11,670 nucleotides of DNA from positions 1 to 11,670 of the forward strand of contig RGEC01000057.1 in NCBI GenBank assembly GCA_009918425.1, written 5' to 3'. Below are positions 6,262 through 11,670 of the stretch, in pieces (within the stretch, counting starts at the first letter, position 1; each line of letters opens with the position of its first letter). The stretch comes from Bacteroidota bacterium. GTDB lineage: Bacteria; Bacteroidota; Bacteroidia; NS11-12g; UBA955. The notes under the pieces were generated by a model. That model was not told where the DNA came from, made no database searches, and saw nothing but the letters and a program-made list of their open reading frames with translations. The translations under genes were made by a program, and so were the position numbers.

Positions 6262-7728
6262 ATGAGATTTCTGCGCCCCAATGTGCAAAATACGGCAATG
6301 GCCATTTTGTTTATTGCCTTGGCGGTGCTGTTGCAATTGTTGTTTTGGTGGAGGGCCGAATGGCCTTCCGGAGGCCAGGATAGCTGGAATCATTATCTAT
6401 ATGCCCGGTATGCACCTGCACATCCTGAATTGTTTGCCGACCAGTGGGGAAAACCATTTTTCACCCTTTTAGCAGTTCCTTTTGCCAGGTTTGGTATTGA
6501 AGGTATTTATGTAATGAATACCCTATGCATGGCCGCAGGTTCCTGGTTGCTATATTTAACAGCCCGACGTCTGAATTTTAAAATGCCCTGGCTGGCTTCA
6601 TTGTTTTTTTTGTTTCAGCCTGTTGTTTTCGGAAATATCATTAGTGCTTTAACAGAACCTTTAAACGCACTGGCACTCTGTCTTGCCTTATACTGGATTG
6701 CTTCACTGCGCTATGTCCCGGCAGCGATTCTGGTTTCATTGTTCCCATTTTTCAGGTCAGAAGGAATTATACTTTGGGCAATTGTTCTTTTGTTTTTTAT
6801 TGTCAGGAGTCGCTGGAAACCCTTGATTTGGCTGTTTTCAGGCATTCTGGTATTTAGTTTGGCCGGCGCTTTAATTTCCGGTGATATTTTCTGGATATTA
6901 ACCCATAATCCATACTTCAAGGCAGAAGTTGATAATCGTTTTCAAATTGGCCACGGTGATTTTTTACATTATTTGCATGCCCAACGGCAGATCTGGGGAA
7001 TTGCAGTAACTGCATTGTCGGCCATGGCTCTGATATGGTTGGTGGCACACGTAGTTTATCTTATCCAAAGAAAAACACCCGAAGAAAAAAGCCGTTTTTG
7101 TTTTTGGCTTGTAGCCCCCATGTTTATGGCCTTTTATCTGGCCCACTCCTGGATTTGGTACAAAGGTTCGTTTGGCTCACATGGTTTATTGAGGGTTTTT
7201 CTGCTTACGGCCCCCCTTACCGCACTGCTGGCGCACTATGCGTCAGACAAAATACTGGCAATTGATGTAAAATGGATAAAACGTATTTTTCTTGTTTTAA
7301 TGGTTGTTATTCTATTCATTGGAGCATATGCCGGTAACAATACACCATATCCCTGGCAGTCTATGCCATCTGTAGCGCCATTTCCCGGTGAGCCACAGCT
7401 GGATAAGGCTTTAATGTTCATAGAAAAACAAGGACTGAAAAATAAAGTTCTGGTACACCAGTTGCCTTCATTGAACGACCGTTTGGGTTTTGATCCATGG
7501 GCAAAACCTGAAGTGGCCAAAACATTCTATATATGGAGTATTGATAAAAGACCGGGACAGGACTGGATGCCTGACAGCTGTGTGGTGCTCTGGGATAATT
7601 TTCACGCCCGGAGAGATGCTCCGATGACGCTTGAAGATATGAGAAAACTTAATCAGTATAAGGAACTGGCATGTTTTCCGGCCCAAAATAGCGACTATGA
7701 TGTGCGGGTTTTTATTAAAATCCGTTAA
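6262..7728 (+). CDS. Polytopic membrane protein, probable GT-C-type glycosyltransferase
   Basis: A 488-residue inner-membrane protein with about 11 predicted hydrophobic helices and a soluble C-terminal tail from about residue 370. The first helix (about 12-30) is followed by a loop with an acidic residue in PSGGQDSWNHYLYAR (D40). Further on come SALTEPLNAL (around 129-138) and FRSEGI (164-169). This layout, an acidic residue after the first helix plus TE and RxEG-type motifs between later helices, resembles GT-C transferases that use lipid-linked sugars (the PMT/ArnT-like clan). The substrate cannot be inferred, and no cell-envelope sugar genes sit beside it. It follows leucine dehydrogenase after an 88-bp gap holding two palindromic repeats, and converges on the dehydrogenase gene at 7735-8541. 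The family call is by architecture only and could be wrong; the gene itself is secure. Confidence 0.75.
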   Translation: MRFLRPNVQNTAMAILFIALAVLLQLLFWWRAEWPSGGQDSWNHYLYARYAPAHPELFADQWGKPFFTLLAVPFARFGIEGIYVMNTLCMAAGSWLLYLTARRLNFKMPWLASLFFLFQPVVFGNIISALTEPLNALALCLALYWIASLRYVPAAILVSLFPFFRSEGIILWAIVLLFFIVRSRWKPLIWLFSGILVFSLAGALISGDIFWILTHNPYFKAEVDNRFQIGHGDFLHYLHAQRQIWGIAVTALSAMALIWLVAHVVYLIQRKTPEEKSRFCFWLVAPMFMAFYLAHSWIWYKGSFGSHGLLRVFLLTAPLTALLAHYASDKILAIDVKWIKRIFLVLMVVILFIGAYAGNNTPYPWQSMPSVAPFPGEPQLDKALMFIEKQGLKNKVLVHQLPSLNDRLGFDPWAKPEVAKTFYIWSIDKRPGQDWMPDSCVVLWDNFHARRDAPMTLEDMRKLNQYKELACFPAQNSDYDVRVFIKIR

Positions 7729-7734
7729 ACCCAA

Positions 7735-8541
7735 TTAATATTTCAGTAAATCGCGCATTTTGCGCTGTATCATGTTGGCTGCAAATTCAGGATTAATACG
7801 ATAAAGTGTGTTCATCCATTTCGAATCACTGCCAATAAAAATATGGTATGCATCTTTCTCCATGCCATTCACAATGGCTTCGGCTACTTTTTCGGGTGAA
7901 ATCATGGCATATTTTTTAATGTTTGATTGTGAAAGTTCAGGAGGCGTAACACCCGAATGCAGCGTTATCTCTGTAGCCACTGCCCCCGGAAAGGCAACAG
8001 AAACGCCAATGCCGGTGTTTTTCAATTCGGAATGTAATCCTTCTGTGAGCAACTTAACTGCGGCTTTTGATGCTCCATAGAAAACCTGTCCGGGAACCGG
8101 TACAAATGCCCCCATACTGCAGACATTCACAATATGGGCTTCTTTACGGGGCAAAAGGTGCGGAAGAAACGCCTTTAGCATGAATACTGTTCCGTAAAAA
8201 TTGATGTTCATTACTCTCTCAATGTCACGCATGTCTATATTTTTTACCGTTGTAAACGGTTGAATAACACCGGCATTATTTATAAGACCATCAATACAGC
8301 CATGCTTGTGCAGAATTTGATTTACCAGCCCGGATAGATTTTCATTATGGCTGATATCCAAGGCATGGCATGAAAGACGCACGGCAAGAGAACCTGCCTC
8401 CATTTCGGTTTTGTGTAGACCATCTTCATCCTTATCAATACATGCCACACGTGCACCTTTTTCAAGCAAATGCAAGGCTAACGCTCTGCCTATACCATTT
8501 CCTGCGCCGGTTACGGCAATCGTTTTCTGAGCAACTCTCAT
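7735..8541 (-). CDS. Short-chain dehydrogenase/reductase (classical SDR)
   Basis: A 268-residue NAD(P)-dependent oxidoreductase of unknown substrate. The cofactor motif TGAGNGIG is at 11-18. An Asp at 36 after the second strand points to NAD(H). NNAG lies at 88-91, and the catalytic set N114, S142, Y155 and K159 (YGASK) is complete. The C-terminal tail after about 240 is rich in Met, Arg and Asn and has no clear family assignment. The start at 8541 is preferred because family members begin only about 6-10 residues before the first strand. An in-frame ATG at 8571 would add 10 residues (MLFKCSFAVT) with no homology rationale. The gene follows the PLP protein by 52 bp and probably closes the four-gene leftward operon. 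Its stop codon is 6 bp from that of the convergent membrane-protein gene. Confidence 0.9.
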   Translation of the reverse strand: MRVAQKTIAVTGAGNGIGRALALHLLEKGARVACIDKDEDGLHKTEMEAGSLAVRLSCHALDISHNENLSGLVNQILHKHGCIDGLINNAGVIQPFTTVKNIDMRDIERVMNINFYGTVFMLKAFLPHLLPRKEAHIVNVCSMGAFVPVPGQVFYGASKAAVKLLTEGLHSELKNTGIGVSVAFPGAVATEITLHSGVTPPELSQSNIKKYAMISPEKVAEAIVNGMEKDAYHIFIGSDSKWMNTLYRINPEFAANMIQRKMRDLLKY

Positions 8542-8593
8542 GGTTACTGCAAAGGAGCATTTGAATAACAATTGCGACGATGATCAAAATCAA

Positions 8594-9856
8594 TCAGCCG
8601 GATGATATTTCGGTGAGTGCGGTCACCAGAGCATCCAGGTCTTCTATTGTATTGCTTAGGTGCGGAGTGATTCTCACTCCATGAATGGCAGGATGTTCAA
8701 TAGCTACCGTAAATATACGGTATTTAGCAAACAGGATTTCGGCAAGTTGGTTTGCCGTATAACCATCAATAGCAACATTGGCAATGGCTCCGCAACGTGT
8801 TGCGTCTTCCCAGGGTGTGTTTATCTGTATTTTAGGTGTTTTGGCCACTTTACTTGTCCAGTACTGCATCATGTATCGCAGGCGTTTTTCTTTCAGGGCG
8901 CTGCCAATTTTATTATGAAAAGCAATGGACTCAGGAATGCATTGTAATGTCTGAATGGGTCGCGTGCCAACGTGTTCAAAACGTCTTATATTGCTTTGGG
9001 GTTGTGATGTATCGCCCATCAGTGGCCAAATATTGGGGATGAGTTCTTTACGCATCCATAGAAATCCTGAACCCAACGGATTGCACAACCATTTGTGCAG
9101 ACTGGCACCTACGAAATCAGCCTGAAGATTGTTAATACCAAATTCCAGGTGTGCCACTGCATGAGCTGAATCTACAGCCACCATAATGTTGCGTTTTTTG
9201 GCTACTGCGGCAATACTGGCAACGGGAATCACCTGCCCTGAGAGGTTGATCAGGTGGGTGAGATGGACCATACGGGTTTTTCGGGTAAACAAACCGGTGT
9301 AAGCCTCAATTACTTCCATATCGTTGTTGGGTCTGAGAGGCACCTGTGCGTACTTCAATACAATACCGAATCTTTGGGCAGCCTGCCGGAAGGCTTCAGT
9401 CATACTGCCATAATCTTGATTTCCCAGTACTACCTCATCGCCTTTTTTCCATGGGAAACCCATAATTACAATGTTCATGGCTTCGGTAGTATTGCGCAGC
9501 AAGGCAATTTCTTCGGCATCGCATGCAAGAAAACCTGCCAGTGATGTTCTTGCTGTTTCAATAGCTGTCTGCTGTTCTTTGCGCATAAATACACTTGTGC
9601 GTGTATTGATGTCTTTTTCGCTTTGTTGATGAAATGCCAGCGTTGAGCTTGGCTGATGACTGAAATAGCCGTTTTCAAGGTTTATAAAGCCATCCGGTCT
9701 TTTGTATAATGACCGAACATTGTTCCAGTAATTCTCGTCAGCTTCCCCACCTTCCAGAGCGGGTGGTGTTGGGAGTGTTTGCAACATTAATTGCGGACTG
9801 ATTAAGGCAGTCCCTGCAAGGGCGAAAGAACCGGAAATGAAATCGCGACGCTGCAT
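8594..9856 (-). CDS. Class-V aminotransferase-fold PLP enzyme with twin-arginine signal (isopenicillin-N-epimerase-like)
   Basis: A 420-residue fold-type I PLP protein of the class V family that includes isopenicillin N epimerase and cysteine desulfurases. The phosphate-binding segment is RNTTEAMN (121-128). The Asp that contacts the PLP ring nitrogen is D229 in VAVDSAHA. The Schiff-base lysine is K255 in SLHKWLCNP, followed by GSGFLW. GTRP at 297-300 is also typical. The N-terminus, QRRDFISGSFALAG, is a twin-arginine signal (R3, R4, F6) followed by a hydrophobic stretch to about residue 26. It is therefore predicted to be folded with PLP in the cytoplasm and exported by Tat. The reaction cannot be inferred: it may be racemase, epimerase or lyase. 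There is no beta-lactam pathway here, so the epimerase name should be read as a family label only. It lies 27 bp after terC. Confidence 0.88.
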   Translation of the reverse strand: MQRRDFISGSFALAGTALISPQLMLQTLPTPPALEGGEADENYWNNVRSLYKRPDGFINLENGYFSHQPSSTLAFHQQSEKDINTRTSVFMRKEQQTAIETARTSLAGFLACDAEEIALLRNTTEAMNIVIMGFPWKKGDEVVLGNQDYGSMTEAFRQAAQRFGIVLKYAQVPLRPNNDMEVIEAYTGLFTRKTRMVHLTHLINLSGQVIPVASIAAVAKKRNIMVAVDSAHAVAHLEFGINNLQADFVGASLHKWLCNPLGSGFLWMRKELIPNIWPLMGDTSQPQSNIRRFEHVGTRPIQTLQCIPESIAFHNKIGSALKEKRLRYMMQYWTSKVAKTPKIQINTPWEDATRCGAIANVAIDGYTANQLAEILFAKYRIFTVAIEHPAIHGVRITPHLSNTIEDLDALVTALTEISSG

Positions 9857-9883
9857 GCCGCAATTTAGCTATTGTCCATTTAA

Positions 9884-10645
9884 TTAAATTATATCCTTAG
9901 GTAAATTTTCTTCGCCTTGCTTGTAATGTTCCCTGAGTTCAGCAGGTGGACTTGTTTTGCGGTGCATCCGCATCTGCAAAAGATCAACAAGGAAAGAAAA
10001 GGCCATGGCAAAATAGATGTAGCCTTTTGGAATTTCCAATCCCCATCCTTCGGCCACTAGCGAAAATCCTATTAACATAAGAAATGCCAAGGCAAGCATT
10101 TTAAAAGCAGGATGTTTATTGACAAAATTACTTATTGGTCCTGCAGCAAACAGCATCATCGCTACAGACAATATTACAGCGACATACATAACCCAAAGAT
10201 CCTTCACCATACCTATAGCGGTAATAATGGAATCTATGGAAAACACCAGATCCATGATAAGAATCTGAACAACAATCGAGACAAAATCAGCCTTTTTTAG
10301 TTTGGAAGAAACATCTCCGGACTCACCCTCTGTTTTATGGTAAATTTCAGCAACACTCTTGTATAAAAGAAAAATTCCGCCTGCTATTAGTATTAAATCT
10401 TTTCCGTTAAAACCCTTGTTAAATAACTTTATCAGTGGGTCTTGAAGTTGCATAATGAGTGAAATAATGCCCAGTAATGCCAAACGAAGTACACCTGCCA
10501 GAATCAGTCCAATTCTTCTGGCTTTTCTCTGTTGATTGGCCGGTAATTTAGATGCAAGAATTGAAATAAAAATTACATTGTCTATGCCGAGAACTGCTTC
10601 CAATAGAACCAGCGTCAGAATAGATAAAATGATCTCTAACTCCAT
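9884..10645 (-). CDS. TerC-family integral membrane protein
   Basis: A 253-residue protein with about seven membrane helices. It carries the family's paired acidic motifs: LLEAVLGIDNVIF (E16, D22, N23) in the first helix and MDLVFSIDSI (D132, D138) in a later one. HPAFKMLALAFLMLIG and VAEGWG follow near 178-202. These intramembrane acidic residues are thought to coordinate metal ions. TerC relatives are linked to tellurite resistance and, in Bacillus, to Mn export and metalation of exported enzymes. It has no CBS or CorC domain, unlike the longer YoaE/YegH type. No other ter genes are present, so tellurite resistance is doubtful; a metal-transport role is more likely by family knowledge. The start is 3 bp after the recJ stop, so the two are almost certainly cotranscribed. 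Confidence 0.9.
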   Translation of the reverse strand: MELEIILSILTLVLLEAVLGIDNVIFISILASKLPANQQRKARRIGLILAGVLRLALLGIISLIMQLQDPLIKLFNKGFNGKDLILIAGGIFLLYKSVAEIYHKTEGESGDVSSKLKKADFVSIVVQILIMDLVFSIDSIITAIGMVKDLWVMYVAVILSVAMMLFAAGPISNFVNKHPAFKMLALAFLMLIGFSLVAEGWGLEIPKGYIYFAMAFSFLVDLLQMRMHRKTSPPAELREHYKQGEENLPKDII

Positions 10646-10648
10646 GGA

Positions 10649-11670
10649 TTAATTTTTTATGTCTTTCAGTTTTAACTGCAAGTTAGTTCTTCCGTTGAAA
10701 GTATTTTCCTCAATGCAATAACAGGCGTGAAAAAGGTTTCTGTTGCTCACGGAATGGATATGATGACTCATTCCAAAACCAATGCTGTCTAATGATGAAC
10801 CCTGCTGATGAACAGTCATTTTTAAATGTTTGTCTTTCAGTACGCGCGCGCTTCCGTTGGAATGCATGCTGTCACTCCTGAAAACAGGAATCATGTTGCC
10901 GGGGCCAAACGGAGCCATCTGGTTTATGATATTAAGCATTCCCGGATTTATATCGCTGATGGAAATGCGTAAATCATATTCGATTTCAGGAAGTGTAGGC
11001 ACACCATCGGCCTTTTGTTTTACAATATCTTCAAACCTCCTGGCAAATTCTTCAAAGTTTTCTGAGCGAATGGAAAGACCTGCTGCGTATTTATGACCTC
11101 CAAACTGTTCTACAACATCACTACAGGCGCCAATGGCTTCATGTATATCGAAATCTTTTACACTTCGGGCAGATCCGGTTAGCATCCCGTCGTTTTCTGA
11201 AAAAACGATGGTGGGTTTATAGAACTGTTCAACCAGACGGCTGGCTACAATTCCAATGACGCCTTTGTGCCACTGATTACCAAACAGAACCGTACTTTTC
11301 TTGGCGAGCAGTTCGGGGTTGGTTTCAACCAGCGAAATAGCCTCTCGGGTGATGTCATTGTCAAGTTCCTTACGTTCATGATTTCTATCCTGCAATACTT
11401 TGGCCAGTTTCCTTGCAGTATTGAAATCTTTTTCAATGAGCACAGCAACAGCTGCTTTGGCATCCGCAATGCGCCCGGCTGCATTGATGCGCGGCCCGAT
11501 TCCAAAAACAATGTCTGAAATAGAAAGGGAATTTTTCTGCTGGTATCCTTCCAGAAGAGCTTGAATACCCAGAGAAGGATTTTCGTTTATCTTTTTTAGG
11601 CCGAAATAAGCAAGGGTTCTGTTTTCACCGCGAATATCTACAAGATCACTGGCAATACTCACGGCCACCA
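10649..11670 (-). CDS. recJ: Single-stranded-DNA-specific exonuclease RecJ, C-terminal part (5' end outside window)
   Basis: RecJ degrades single-stranded DNA 5' to 3' in recombination and mismatch repair. The frame is open to the window edge, so the GTG at 11668 is an internal Val codon. About 339 residues are visible. The end of the core is seen as VAVSIASDLVDIRGENR and FGIGPRINAAGRI. The DHHA1 domain carries WHKGVIGIVASRL (133-145), TGSARSV and FGGHKYAAGLSI (189-200). APFGPGN (252-258) and a C-terminal OB-fold end at NGRTNLQLKLKDIKN. The DHH nuclease motifs lie upstream, outside the window, so catalytic integrity cannot be judged. The visible part is intact with no frameshift. It is the first visible gene of the leftward operon. 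Confidence 0.96.
   Translation of the reverse strand, partial: VAVSIASDLVDIRGENRTLAYFGLKKINENPSLGIQALLEGYQQKNSLSISDIVFGIGPRINAAGRIADAKAAVAVLIEKDFNTARKLAKVLQDRNHERKELDNDITREAISLVETNPELLAKKSTVLFGNQWHKGVIGIVASRLVEQFYKPTIVFSENDGMLTGSARSVKDFDIHEAIGACSDVVEQFGGHKYAAGLSIRSENFEEFARRFEDIVKQKADGVPTLPEIEYDLRISISDINPGMLNIINQMAPFGPGNMIPVFRSDSMHSNGSARVLKDKHLKMTVHQQGSSLDSIGFGMSHHIHSVSNRNLFHACYCIEENTFNGRTNLQLKLKDIKN

Noticed and set aside
8542..8571. Longer N-terminus for the short-chain dehydrogenase, starting at 8571
   Set aside because: The extra 10 residues lie before the usual SDR start and add no motif; the ATG at 8541 gives the typical short lead into the first strand. Not fully excluded.
8594..9856. 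Beta-lactam biosynthesis gene
   Set aside because: The similarity to isopenicillin N epimerase is at family level only; no other pathway gene is near and the Tat signal does not fit that role.
9884..10645. Tellurite-resistance operon
   Set aside because: Only a TerC-family protein is present, with no terA, terB, terD or terE neighbours, and TerC relatives are widespread general metal-related proteins.
1..11670. Mobile element, CRISPR array, tRNA or prophage
   Set aside because: No transposase or integrase reading frame, no regularly spaced repeat array, no tRNA-like cloverleaf and no long terminal inverted repeats were seen by eye.

Overview
The window looks like chromosomal DNA of a Bacteroidota (Bacteroidetes) bacterium. 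Three observations support this. There are no convincing Shine-Dalgarno sequences in front of starts. The gaps hold promoters of the Bacteroidota type (TTG or TTTG, about 20 bp, TAnnTTTG). The gene content also fits: a short-form phosphatidylserine decarboxylase, a stand-alone N-terminal MetH protein, leucine dehydrogenase and a TerC-family protein. Genus cannot be fixed from sequence alone. No tRNA, rRNA, CRISPR array, transposon or prophage gene was seen, and base composition looks even throughout. This is mainly housekeeping and metabolic territory, not an obvious genomic island.

Plus-strand half (1-7728). The window opens inside a sensor histidine kinase and shows only the end of its dimerisation helix and the ATPase domain. 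A 110-bp gap with two tandem candidate promoters precedes a glutamate dehydrogenase gene. Nine bases after it comes psd, a short membrane-bound phosphatidylserine decarboxylase proenzyme. Next is a self-contained unit with its own promoter and a strong hairpin terminator, encoding a small secreted protein with 10 cysteines. After the terminator, an unrecognised single-pass membrane protein overlaps by 4 bp (ATGA) with a stand-alone homocysteine-methyltransferase domain of methionine synthase. A leucine dehydrogenase follows, with a palindrome on its promoter. Last is a polytopic membrane protein of glycosyltransferase-C type, preceded by two near-palindromic repeats 30 bp apart.

Minus-strand half (7735-11670). 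Four genes run leftward with gaps of 3, 27 and 52 bp and probably form one operon: recJ (truncated by the window edge), a TerC-family membrane protein, a class-V PLP aminotransferase-fold protein with a twin-arginine signal, and a short-chain dehydrogenase. The last converges on the membrane-protein gene with only 6 bp between the stop codons.

Functionally, the window combines amino-acid nitrogen metabolism (glutamate and leucine dehydrogenases, related members of one superfamily 3.1 kb apart), methionine synthesis, membrane lipid synthesis and DNA repair. The less explained parts are the Cys-rich secreted protein, the membrane protein coupled to the MetH domain, the Tat-exported PLP protein, and the palindromic elements in two upstream regions.
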